Of a stretch of DNA of 64,000 bases, positions 29,862-39,608 are shown in pieces. Under the pieces are notes generated by a model that saw only the letters and a list, made by a program, of their open reading frames with translations, did not search any database and had not been told where the DNA came from. The stretch lies in the NCBI GenBank assembly GCA_022560025.1, contig JAFISE010000058.1, positions 62,001 to 126,000 on the forward strand, in the 5' to 3' direction. Within the stretch, counting starts at the first letter, position 1, and every line of letters begins with the position of its first letter. The position numbers and the translations under genes were made by a program. The DNA comes from Stagonosporopsis chrysanthemi. Lineage: Eukaryota > Ascomycota > Dothideomycetes > Pleosporales > Didymellaceae.

Positions 29862-30632
29862 ATGTCAGCGTACGCAATTCTTGGAGCGACTGGCCAAGTC
29901 GGTGGCAGCATTCTTGGGCTCCTGAGCAGCTCCCCAGAGAACAACATTAACGTCCTTGTACGCTCACGCTCAAAACTTGAGAAGTCTCATCCATCGCTAT
30001 CCTCAAAACCCAACGTCCGAGTCTTCGAGGGCAACATCTCCAACATCGCAACCCTCGCCCAATGCCTCAAAGGCACACGCGCCGTCTTCCTTACTGTAGC
30101 CGTCACCGACAACATCCCCGGCGTCAGCATTTCAGTAGATACCGCACATGCTGTGATCTCTGCACTGAAGTCCCTCAAGGCGCAAGATTCCCACTTCAAA
30201 CCGCCGCGCCTGGTGGTGCTGAGCTCTGCCAGCATGGACAACAGGTTTTGGAAGCACGCGCCTGCTTTTGTCCACAACGTCATGTATGCCGCCAATGCAC
30301 ACATCTACGACGACCTGGCGCGGGCGGAGACCTATCTCCGGCGATACGAGGACTGGTTGGATTTGACGTTTGTGATGCCTGGCGGTCTGACGCACGATGT
30401 TCAGCAAGGCCACGAGCTGAGCGCGGAGTGCCAGCAGACGTTCATCAGTTTCTTGGATCTGGCAGCTGGAATGATTGAGGTTGCTGATGGCGACGCCAAG
30501 TGGGAGGGCAAGCATGTGAGCGTTGTGCTGAAGGGAGGGAGGAAGGCGCGGTTCGAGTGGTGGGCGCCAGTGGTGCTGGGGAAGGGGCTTTTGTGTTATC
30601 TGTGTCCGTGGCTTTATAGGTGGCTACCTTGA
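29862..30632 (+). CDS. NmrA-like NAD(P)-binding protein
   Basis: Single exon, 256 aa from the ATG at 29862. The N-terminal dinucleotide-binding motif is YAILGATGQVGGSIL (GxxGxxG). It is followed by LVRSRSKLE, a basic cofactor-selecting strand suggesting NADPH, and VRVFEGNISNIATLAQCLKG. Further on are AVFLTVA and RLVVLSSASMD, as in atypical short-chain dehydrogenases of the NmrA/SDR-a type. The C-terminus ends in a hydrophobic stretch (LGKGLLCYLCPWLYRWL) that could dip into a membrane. Members act either as reductases or as redox-sensing regulators; which applies here cannot be told. Confidence 0.88.
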   Translation: MSAYAILGATGQVGGSILGLLSSSPENNINVLVRSRSKLEKSHPSLSSKPNVRVFEGNISNIATLAQCLKGTRAVFLTVAVTDNIPGVSISVDTAHAVISALKSLKAQDSHFKPPRLVVLSSASMDNRFWKHAPAFVHNVMYAANAHIYDDLARAETYLRRYEDWLDLTFVMPGGLTHDVQQGHELSAECQQTFISFLDLAAGMIEVADGDAKWEGKHVSVVLKGGRKARFEWWAPVVLGKGLLCYLCPWLYRWLP

Positions 30633-31280
30633 GAATAAATCATCTTAATTGCATCAGTCCGATTGGGGTTGCTTGACGGCTTCTGTTGTTGATGTTAGCT
30701 GCTGCTGCGAGAAGCTTTCATATCGAAATGTATAAGCGGAAGACTTCACAGCTGGTAAGCATGGCATTGCAGGTTAGCAGCTTCTTGCATGATCTTGCTA
30801 CCGACTACGGCTTGGAAAAGACGGTTCGTCAATGCCTATACCTCAAGCTCAGGTGTAGATTAGCGTAGTGCTTGCACGCTTTAGGGGCGCCACGACACCT
30901 ATTTCGCCTTTTCGCCGTGCTGTTGACCCGCCTGGCCCCGTCGTTGCAACTACCGGCTTCGACGACATATCTGTCCGACTATTTGAGTTGTCAACATGTA
31001 GGAAGAGCTTGTGTCCGTAGATCAGAGCCTTGCCTAGGTTGACAATGCCAAGGCGCAGTAGTCACGGCCAATTGATCCTCGCTTTTAAGGCGTCCCATGA
31101 CCGTCTGATCGAGACCACAGCTACAGATCTAAGAATAATGTCGCCATAATGAACAACTCACCTGAAGCGGCATTTTACCGCTCGATTAACATCTTTGCTA
31201 TCCCAGGGCAATGATTGAGATTCGAGCAACATAACTCGTCATTCCCGCAACGCGTGCGGCGCAACTTCACAATCACCACA
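30633..31280. other. Intergenic
   Basis: No gene, repeat or RNA recognised. This is the left edge of the gene-poor accessory interval. Confidence 0.4.
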
Positions 31281-32216
31281 ATGCACAACCTCAGCGGCTG
31301 CCGCCTAGTCCTGCTCCTTGCGCCAGCAGTGCTTTTGCTCTTCCCAGTGTCGGTTCTAATCTTCGCACTCGAGCGCATCTCGAAATCTCTCCTGCTCGAG
31401 CACACATACCGTGACATTCGCAGCGGCGCGGTCGTGGCCACAATCAACGGCCGCAACTCCGCGAGCTCCACAGACGTGTCGGACGTGGATGTCATCATGT
31501 AAATAGACAATGCACCCACATTGGCGATACTCGGTGTTTGTGTTGCAGCGTATATCGTCTGCGCGATCGATGCATTTGGAATCTGGGAGATGAAGAAGGT
31601 TGAGGGCACGTATGGTCATCAGAGGATATGGGCGTGGACCGCAGCAATCGGCAATGTACTGTTGGTGGCGCTGAGTCTGGGAGTATTCGGCTGGGCAACT
31701 TCCCTGCAAAGCAACAACAACGGCTGGCAGAACTATGATGATGTGCAAAGGCAGGGCCAGGAATTCACACGCGAAACCTGGTCTTGCCAAATTGAACGCT
31801 TCTATCCGAGCGAAGGCTGGGCAAGTGCTGCATGTGGAACAGCAGTAAGTTGTGGTGATGCTAACTGCAAAGCACAAATACTGATGAGCCTACAGAGAGC
31901 GACTAGGTTCTTGCTCATACCCATGGCCATCTTTGCTTTGCTTGTTCTTGTCAGTCTCTGGGTTCTGATCCGTCAAAGAGGAGGGTTGAAGTGGTTGTGT
32001 GGAGGCAAAGAGCGTTACGCAGGATTCGACAATGTTTATGAACTTCAACAAGGCGGACCTCCAGCGCCATACGCACAAGGGCCCCCTCAATGGGCACCGC
32101 AGCCTTATTACGTCGTGCAACCAGCTCAGCAGTGGGGGCCGCCGCCGGTGCCTCAGATGGTTCCTCCAGGACAGAAGACAGGTGCTACAGCGGAGGAAAG
32201 AGCAGTTTTCAGATGA
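31281..32216 (+). CDS. Four-transmembrane hypothetical protein, frame interrupted
   Basis: The ATG at 31281 opens a frame with a strong first membrane helix (VLLLAPAVLLLFPVSVLIFAL), but it meets TAA at 31500-31502. The same frame continues immediately with a second helix (TLAILGVCVAAYIV), a third (GNVLLVALSLGVFGW) and a fourth (FLLIPMAIFALLVLVSLWVL). It then has a Pro/Gln/Tyr-rich tail and stops at 32216. A canonical 51-bp intron (31845-31895) lies between helices three and four. Either the TAA is a real nonsense mutation, or it lies in an intron with a weak donor (GTGACA at 31411, acceptor at 31506). The topology resembles fungal SUR7/MARVEL-like membrane proteins, but no diagnostic motif was seen. 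Function unknown. Confidence 0.5.
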
Positions 32217-32915
32217 CCGTAATACCCACAGTATTTCATGTTTGATATACCTCACGTCGTCTCATATTGTCCCATGCTTTCGCATATTAACAATCTTGTG
32301 CATATGTGCTGAGCGGGACTTAAATGTTGCAGAGAAAGCAAACTATAAGTTCAGTAGAATATGCCTCTAAGATGATTCTACCACATCCTGGATATGATAT
32401 GCATCGAAAGTCGACTATGCCCGTTTCTTATATAACACGAGCGTCGGGCTTCCATCTCACCTCTACAAGTTACGAAACACTATCGGTGGGACGTCCCTTT
32501 GGTCAATGACCTTCACACTTATCCAACAACTTAGATAGGTGTGTTTGTCTTGGCTCTTTACATGGCCTTGACAGAGGGCAGATGATCATTGTAAACGTAA
32601 ATTAACAGCAGGAAACGAACTGGTACATGAGCAGATCCCCAATTTCGAAAGCTCCTAACTACATATACAGGTGCGACGTCGGCTGCTGAGACTAGCCTGG
32701 ATACTTCATGCAGCACCATATTTATTAAGAAGACAGTGCTGCCGAAAAGAATGCGTCGCCCACTGCAGCGTTATTGGAGCATTGCGTGTTCAGAAGCGAA
32801 GGAGTGAAAGTACGGTCAAGTGACCTTAGAGCGACTAACGTCAGCTTTACAACAAATCGCAAGTCTGCGCATTTACTACAAGGCCAACCTTAATAACGTT
32901 TCAAGCCCGACAGAC
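32217..32915. other. Intergenic upstream of first kinase-like gene
   Basis: AT-rich with no recognisable feature. The open frame running into the kinase-like gene from 32820 lacks an ATG before 32916. Confidence 0.4.
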
Positions 32916-34037
32916 ATGACGTGCGACGCGACCTCAGACGGTCCGCACATCGGCGGACCAGCTTCAGATGATGCACCAACGAGCAAGTCCGAAGACATGC
33001 CACAAGCTTCCTACAAGATAAGCTCTCACCTGCTCGCGTGGCAGCATGCTCCGCCCCCTCCTTTCGGAAGTAACCACATTACGCCGCTTCCGCCACAATA
33101 TCCAGACCCAACAGCTTTGTCTCATGAAGAGTTATGCTTTGCCCGCCGTCCTTGCGAAGGACGTACGTACGTTGAAGAGGCCAGGAGCTTGACTATCACA
33201 CCTATCATCCGGACAGGTGCTGGGCGCGGTGCCCAACTCGTAGTTGTAAATGGCAACATGGTCGCGAAATTCTATGATGCTATGTTCTTTGATAAAGATG
33301 AGTATCCCGACGTGGTCTGGTGGGCTGATCGCAGTTACAGCCGTGAGGCTGCAGCATACGAGCACTTGCACACTTCTCTGGATATCTCGGATATCATTCC
33401 TGCGTTCCATGTCACTTGGACCATCAACATCGACACCACGATCACAAAGAACGGCCATACGATAACGTATGAACGACCCGTGCGCATGATACTGATCGAA
33501 TACTTGGATGGGCAATGCATGGAATCTATGGATGCATACAGTCTACCAGAGCTCTCTCGAAACACCATTCTGAAGCAATGCATCGACGCCGACATGCGCA
33601 TAGTATATGCCGGAGTCGACCATGGTGATTTTTGTCCCCGTAACATCATACTACTGGGATCTGATTACCACACACCAAACGTACGAGTAAAGCTCATCGA
33701 CTTCAACGTCTCAGACATCTTCGATCATCCAAGCCGTGCACATCAAGATCTTGTCCAATCACGAAAAGAGTACTTGGACAAATGGGCACCAAAACTTATG
33801 TCACCAATCAAGCGGCATTTTGGCTACCTAATGAGCTTCTCATGCGATGGATGGTGTCCAAACGGGCTAAATGGAGCAGAGCGATGGCTTTGGCAGAATT
33901 ACTTTCACCATGATCGATACACTTCGGTACTGTGGGATTTGGAGAAAGGTCCTACGTATCCAATGCTCATAGACCCCCAGGGGGCATTGATGACCCAGAT
34001 TACGAGGACGAGGACGAGGACACAGAATGGATATTAG
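32916..34037 (+). CDS. Fungal protein-kinase-like protein, paralogue 1
   Basis: Start chosen at the ATG at 32916; upstream codons lack an ATG. 373 aa. Kinase landmarks in order: IIRTGAGRGAQLVVVNGNMVAKFYD with the beta-3 Lys (K118); SREAAAYEHL (alpha-C Glu); the catalytic loop HGDFCPRN (H236, D238, N243); and LIDFN with the metal-binding Asp (D262) in place of DFG. The usual activation segment and C-lobe are shortened. It is a close architectural match to the gene at 36282-37343. The last 20 residues (TQITRTRTRTQNGY) look out of frame. One extra base in the C5AG5 string at 33974-33984 would instead give an acidic tail (DPDYEDEDEDTEW) ending at 34090. Substrate unknown; it could phosphorylate small molecules. 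Confidence 0.75.
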   Translation: MTCDATSDGPHIGGPASDDAPTSKSEDMPQASYKISSHLLAWQHAPPPPFGSNHITPLPPQYPDPTALSHEELCFARRPCEGRTYVEEARSLTITPIIRTGAGRGAQLVVVNGNMVAKFYDAMFFDKDEYPDVVWWADRSYSREAAAYEHLHTSLDISDIIPAFHVTWTINIDTTITKNGHTITYERPVRMILIEYLDGQCMESMDAYSLPELSRNTILKQCIDADMRIVYAGVDHGDFCPRNIILLGSDYHTPNVRVKLIDFNVSDIFDHPSRAHQDLVQSRKEYLDKWAPKLMSPIKRHFGYLMSFSCDGWCPNGLNGAERWLWQNYFHHDRYTSVLWDLEKGPTYPMLIDPQGALMTQITRTRTRTQNGY

Positions 34038-34267
34038 GGTCAGAGATGGAAACCAGCAGCAGCGAGGGCACTTCTGAGGAACCCAGATGATCTGACTGCA
34101 GCAATTGAGTCTCCACTCGTGATCCCTTGGATTCGAGCAGAAGTTTCGTGGTGTTTTACCCAAGGTCGATAGATGAAAAGCTACTTTAGCAGCCTGAAGT
34201 ACAAGTTACTTTTCGAAGTATTCAATACTAGCACATTTCTCAAGGTTCCCGTTCAGTCCTGGCTTCT

Positions 34268-35075
34268 TTACGCATCACAGCCGGTCTGATTAAATTTCGA
34301 TATCGCCGATGCATCGGAGCCGAAGGCGACAGCGCGCTCGATCCACGCCTAACATCAAGATTAGCGAAGTGAACATATGCGTGAAGATCACAGATGACCT
34401 ACATCAATGCTGGCCGCAGCTGGCTGACGCTCCCTGCTCAGGATGTACAAAGTGCTCCAGTTCTGTGTCTGCACAATGGCCCAGTCGATCGCGTAATCTG
34501 AATGCATTGTTAGATATTCGTTGTGAGACGCGACGCTATTCGTGAAACCTACCTTGAACAATGTAGTTGGGTCCTGGGCACTCGGCATCAGGTGTACCAG
34601 GGAAGCTGACCACGAATGCACCACCAGCGCCGTACGCAGAGTCGACTGGGGTCGCTGTGCCAACGATGTCGATGGTCTGGGGTCCTACTGTTGCTGTGTT
34701 GAGAACGCGAACTGTGCCATTATCCTGTATTTCTTGTCAATTTGTTTCCAGACAATCGGTCGAAGAGTGACGAACGTTCAGTTCGTAATTGGCTGTGACG
34801 CAGCTGGCTCCTGCGGTGGGACCAAAAGGTGTGCCAGCGACCTGGTACCAAGTTCCCAAATAGGCTTCGAGGTTGAACTTGGGGTCCGGAACGGGGTAGA
34901 AACACGAGCTACATAACACGTCAGGTCATTGTTCGATGTTGGACTGGAAGCTCTCCTACCCGTCGTATTGCGCGGCTGCAACATTTGGTGTTGTGGAGGT
35001 TTCATTCGCCTGGCGAGGCATCAAAAGACCTGAGGCGACCGAAGTCAAGGCAGCGATGGTGGTCTGAACGCGCAT
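34268..35075 (-). CDS. Secreted lipocalin-family protein
   Basis: Five exons on the minus strand: 35075-34960, 34908-34776, 34724-34553, 34497-34403 and 34348-34268. The phases agree throughout; 198 aa. The N-terminus is a short signal peptide (MRVQTTIAALTSVASGLLMP). The mature part has the lipocalin strand-A signature FNLEAYLGTWYQVAGTP, then NYELNDNGTVRVLN, FVVSFPG and YAIDWAIVQTQNWSTLYILSRER. It ends with a C-terminal helix (AWIERAVAFGSDASAI) and a final NQTGCDA. This is the apolipoprotein-D/Blc layout. Lipocalins bind small hydrophobic ligands; secretion is inferred from the signal. Every splice junction restores a conserved block, so the structure is likely right. Confidence 0.85.
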
Positions 35076-36281
35076 GTTGTTATTGGTTAATTTTTGAATC
35101 TTTGGTAGCTTTGGCGGAGAGGTGTCTCAAACTGATAAGTATCGTATTGTGGTGTGCGGCTCAAGAGAAGATATAGCTATAGACTAGAGACACCCTCTGA
35201 GCATGTAGATCATCCAGAATCTAGCCATTCCGCCCAAATTATTACCCCACAAATGCCCCGATGTCCTGATTCAGACCAAAGCGCGAGGTACAAAGTGGCT
35301 GGTGAATCCTTTTACCCTGTGCAACGTCATTTGGCTTTCGCGTCACAACAGCCACTCCACTTCCAAGCCACGATTCATAGAATCACATCATGACATGCAG
35401 CGCGCCGACTTCCTGCCCGAGCCAGTCGCAGGAAATGCGCTCCGGGGCTGCAACCGGCTGTAGAGTGCGGCAAGCGCCAAGACAGCGGAATCTTGTCCTG
35501 CGGCAGTGTATGGTAGCGGAGGAGCCCGGTAACGTAGACGCAGGATTTTCCGTTACGCGATTGTGCGCTTGCGGGCAGCCGTTGTTGAGTTTTCGAGAAT
35601 CGCTGCGATATTCAGGGACGCGATCGACGGAGCTTCATGATGACGTAGCTACCAGCTTGGCACAACCCTTACTCGACCCATGGTAAGAGTTACCCTATTC
35701 ACGAAGCTTACTGTCTGCACTCTCGTCGAATGCTATATTTGAACGATGCACACTGCCTTAAACCCTTCATAATGCGTCTACATCAGGCCTGTCGATGAAC
35801 CGTCTCGTACTATGCTGCTCATAGTACCCTTCCTTAACAGCCTTGAAAGGCCGCGCATGCTGTTTGCCTATTCAAAGCGGCATTGTCGAGCCATTGGTTC
35901 TTTTACTGCGCAATACTATCTGACGATACTTCTTGACAGCAAGGAATGTAACTCAGGGAGGCTCTTCTAGTGTTCTAGTGAGGCTCGATCTCTAGCACGT
36001 GTTGTGCTTGCTCAGTGTGAGTTCTGAAGCAATAGCATCTTTGACAAAGAAGAAGATGCTTTCTGCCTTTGTGTGTGTACAAAACCTATTAGGTGTTCAT
36101 TGATTCTTTCACCAAAAAACATTGTGCGTGCTGAAAATTCCCTGATTGTTAGTCTATCAGCGCTCTTCCAACGCGCTTTCACTTGCTGCCTGTTTGTTAT
36201 AGTCGCAAAACTGTTTACTAATCCAAATCTTCCTCGCCCACCATCAGCTGCCTCAACTCAACCCGTTTGAACGCTCACAAC
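35076..36281. other. Intergenic between lipocalin and second kinase-like gene
   Basis: About 1.2 kb, AT-rich in its right half. A 98-codon plus frame at 35390-35686 has no recognisable product. No repeat seen. Confidence 0.45.
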
Positions 36282-37343
36282 ATGTCCTCGTCCTCATCCA
36301 TCCGCGGCTCATCGAGCGAGTCACCTCCATCGTCAACCTCTTCTCAAGAGAAAGAAGACTTCGGTCTTTATTCTCCTGGAACCACACTCGTGCTCAAGCG
36401 CCACGTTCCCCCTCTTCCTTGGGGAGCGTTCTATCAATCTCCGGCTCCATCGAACGTCCTGCCTGAAGAAGTGTGCAAGCTCGAATTGTGCCTTACGCGT
36501 GCTCCAAAGCCCGGCAGTACAAACCCACAGGACACCCGCACGATCACCATCAAGGCGCCAATCCGCACTGGACACCAGCGTGGTGCTCAGGTTCTACTGA
36601 CCAACAAAGGCCTTGTTGCGAAGATCTACGACCCACTCCACTATAGCATCTACGATTACTGGCGGCCAGGAACGATCGACGTTACCGCGGATGCTGACCA
36701 AGACTACGCAAGGGAAGCAGCTGCATACTCCACCCTCGAAAACGCCCCGATGCAGGGCCGCTGCACGCCGAAATACCATGGCCCATGGACTACAGACGTT
36801 ACCATGGAGATTGAGGGCCAGAAATATGTTCGGGAGGTTCGTCTGATTCTTGTGGAACATATCAAAGGCATTCAGATGCAGAAACTGAATCCGTTTGACC
36901 TCACGCGCACAGCAAGGGACAACATTATGCGTAAGGTCATCGAGGCGGAGACCGATATACGCATTGCTGGTGTTGAACACGAAGATTTTGAGCCTCGAAA
37001 CATCATGATTCTTGCGGCCTCAGAGCGCTCTGTAGCCGGCACGGAAGCATCCTACGACTCTTCCTACGAGGATCCAGACCTTAGCGTATACATCATTGAT
37101 TTTGCCTCTTCGTTTGTCTACGACCTTGCAGGTAAGAAGGGCCCGGGCGCCGCGCGTAATAGCCCCCTGTTTTCATGGGCAGGAGCGAATCTTTATGAAG
37201 AGTACGGCTGGCTGCCTCCACGAGATGAGGCAACAAATTGGATGTGGGAGATGTGGGGTGATGGCGGAGAAAATGGAAAGTACATCAAGGTGGTGCGTAA
37301 TTTGAATAGTTACTTCGGTCGTCCGATATTGTCAAAGGAATAA
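36282..37343 (+). CDS. Fungal protein-kinase-like protein, paralogue 2
   Basis: Single exon, 353 aa from the ATG at 36282, with a Ser-rich N-terminus of about 30 residues. The shared landmarks with the gene at 32916-34037 are IRTGHQRGAQVLLTNKGLVAKIYD (K114), YAREAAAYS, the catalytic loop HEDFEPRN (H233, D235, N240) and IIDFASS (D273, DFA in place of DFG). Both also share a PPLPWG/PPPPFG proline motif near residue 50 and a Trp-rich C-terminus (NWMWEMWGD). Key catalytic residues are kept, so activity is possible despite the missing glycine of DFG. Substrate unknown. The two genes look like an old duplication. Confidence 0.78.
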   Translation: MSSSSSIRGSSSESPPSSTSSQEKEDFGLYSPGTTLVLKRHVPPLPWGAFYQSPAPSNVLPEEVCKLELCLTRAPKPGSTNPQDTRTITIKAPIRTGHQRGAQVLLTNKGLVAKIYDPLHYSIYDYWRPGTIDVTADADQDYAREAAAYSTLENAPMQGRCTPKYHGPWTTDVTMEIEGQKYVREVRLILVEHIKGIQMQKLNPFDLTRTARDNIMRKVIEAETDIRIAGVEHEDFEPRNIMILAASERSVAGTEASYDSSYEDPDLSVYIIDFASSFVYDLAGKKGPGAARNSPLFSWAGANLYEEYGWLPPRDEATNWMWEMWGDGGENGKYIKVVRNLNSYFGRPILSKE

Positions 37344-37950
37344 TTGCTGGACCTTTGTTCACACGTTGTCTTTCCGTAGCCTAGGGTTCCTTTCACAGTA
37401 TGATTAGCAAACTCTTTCGTCATGCATTTCTATGTAAACTATTATAAAACTTGGGCTAAATCCTATCTCCTTTTGCTTCGTGATGCACAATCGTACTTGA
37501 TCCTCAAGTAGGATATGCAAATGCTCGCACATCATGTAAATCCGAAGCAGCACTCCGAACTCATGTCACTGGTTGAACTCGAATATGGACCCATGGGGTC
37601 TTCACTCAGGTCTTGACTTCATCTACTGTTCAGTATGTCTTCAAGCCGTTTGGCGTACCTTATCGCCACACCGTTTCGATGAACACAACGGAGACGTGAT
37701 GCTTCAAGGATCATTCGATGCAAGCGAAGGTATGATAGAGCTGCAAAATTTGTGCCAACAATGGATTTGCCTCAAGTTTTCACAATAATGATCTGGCTTT
37801 AGTAAGTCTTTCACTGGGTTGACATGGTTTTCTGTGGCCTTATGTATCGTCCAGCTCTTCTCAAGTGCAATATTACAGGGCTTCAGCATTCAACCAGCTG
37901 TATACAGTAAACAGAGCTAAATGAATGTCTCTCCTGAACTGTTTAGACGA
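37344..37950. other. AT-rich intergenic region
   Basis: No supported gene. A 71-codon plus frame at 37573-37788 lacks a recognisable product and ends before the broken gene to the right. Confidence 0.4.
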
Positions 37951-38725
37951 AGAGTTGCCAGATATCATAAATATCGGAGAACCTCATCCATATCAGACAT
38001 CTCCATCATCTACAGCAGTCGGAGCGGAGACTCTCCCAGACACACTGATTGCTAATGAGTACAGCGATTAAGAGGAAGCTGCAAATGAATATCTCGAGGC
38101 TAATACTAATCGGCTTCGGGATGCGAAAGAAACAATTGGAGACGACAATCGTTGGGTACGTAGTGAAGCCGACGTGATCGGACACGCTAAGAGTAGCCTC
38201 GTCACACCAATCATGCGAGCTCTTGACTTAAGCTTTGACTTTGAAGGGAAGTTATCGGTCTTCCAAGAATTCAATGTCAAGAAACTGCGAGTAGATCTTA
38301 GCATCCTCTACAAGCCAGACTCGGAAACCACATTGGACTCAAATACAAAATTGTACACTGTTATGATGGTGGAATTCAAGAAAGCCAACCTGATCAACAA
38401 AATTTCGTTTAAAAAGGTACTTTGGAATAGGAATTAACTCAACAACAACTTGGAGCCCCTCACACCGGACCCCGAAAGGATGCTTCCAAAAACTGGGACA
38501 GAAACCAACCTGCTAAAGCAAGCCAAGGCCTATGCAAGACGTGAGAAGTGTCTGTATGTGGCTCTCTGCGATTACGAGAGCTTGATACTACTCAAATTCA
38601 ACGAGAAAATGACGGTGGTCTATGTCACCATCGTTGATAAGTCAAGCTTCACGTTTCGCAAGGCCCTGTTGGGTTTCTTGTTGAAAGCACTCAAGCACTA
38701 CGAAGACGAGCTGGCTATTTCATAG
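37951..38725 (+). pseudogene. Broken gene with nuclease-like D...ExK pattern
   Basis: One frame reads as protein from about 37951 (NCLDEELPDIINIGEPHPYQ and on) to a TAA at 38069-38071. It continues in the same frame with a plausible sequence (AANEYLEANTNRLRD) that includes KKLRVDLSILYKP and VMMVEFKKANLI. A stop at 38435-38437 lies in what may be a short intron starting at the GTACTT near 38417. The same frame then resumes with LLKQAKAYARREKCLYVALCDYESLILLKF and ends at 38725. The spacing of the Asp in VDLSI and the ExK of VEFKK resembles PD-(D/E)XK nuclease-fold proteins. No start codon is convincing and at least one stop is in frame, so I call it a remnant. Confidence 0.5.
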
Positions 38726-38983
38726 CTCGACATGGCCGCTCGACACGGCTGTTAGACACGGCTATATAAGTGTGCAAGATAGAAATAAGGGCGCAGTCTG
38801 CTGTTTCCGAAGTCGACGTGACAGAAAATGCACGTTGTAACCCGAAACACCAGCTTGATCGCAACAGTAATGGAAGGAAAAGTCACTACAATGAACGGCC
38901 TGCGTCCGTAACATAGCTCACAAAATGGAAATATACACGAAAAAAAGTTCGCAAAGCCGTGGTCGGAACGAGGAGATAAGAGG

Positions 38984-39608
38984 TCACTGCTCAGCTACGA
39001 TCTCCACTTTGAACACTGTGCCTGCAAGTGAAGTGTCCCCACCAGCAGTAATGCTCCCGATGCCGAAACCTTGCGAAGTGTGGCAGCCCGCCGGCTCTGA
39101 CTCCTGCAGCATGTGCGCAAAATAACCGTAGCAGTCCTGTGCCGTCCAGAAGACACCTGGTGAAGACTCTGGTTGCGCAGCAGGTGTGACCGAAACTGAT
39201 AGATGTCAGCAAGTGCATCAGTTTAGCTACACTACTCAACAACTTACTCTTGACATCCAATCCACTGATCTTGCTGCCATCTGAGGTTTCGATGTTTGCG
39301 GACTGCGTGCTGCTCTTTGGCCCGTCGAGTCGCCAGTCGATGACTTGGGCGCACACGGTATCATCTGACAATCGACTTGGATAGGCACAGGGCGGCATCA
39401 TGGCAGCACATGCATCAGTGAGGACTGACTGCATCTGTGGACCGACGTAGAAGCCGATCATCTTGTCAGATGCCTTGTCGCATGATGTCGATGTTCCCTC
39501 AGCAGGCTGCCAGGTTGAGTCGATCTCTGCACGATTCTTGAGGTTGTGTGCCATTGGTGCTGCGAAGGCTACTGCACAGATTGTGCTGAGGAAGAGGAAG
39601 ATGTGCAT
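38984..39608 (-). CDS. Small secreted six-cysteine protein
   Basis: Two exons on the minus strand, 39608-39248 and 39195-38984, with a 52-bp phase-1 intron (donor GTAAGT, acceptor ATCAG); 190 aa. A clear signal peptide (MHIFLFLSTICAVAFAAP) precedes a mature chain with six cysteines: SC, DAC, PPC, TVC, QDC and AGC. The spacing suits disulfide bonds. The C-terminus GSITAGGDTSLAGTVFKVEIV is beta-rich. No known domain recognised. Size, secretion and an even cysteine count are the profile of candidate effectors or surface proteins, which is only an inference. Upstream in-frame codons to 39692 would destroy the signal and are not used. Confidence 0.72.
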
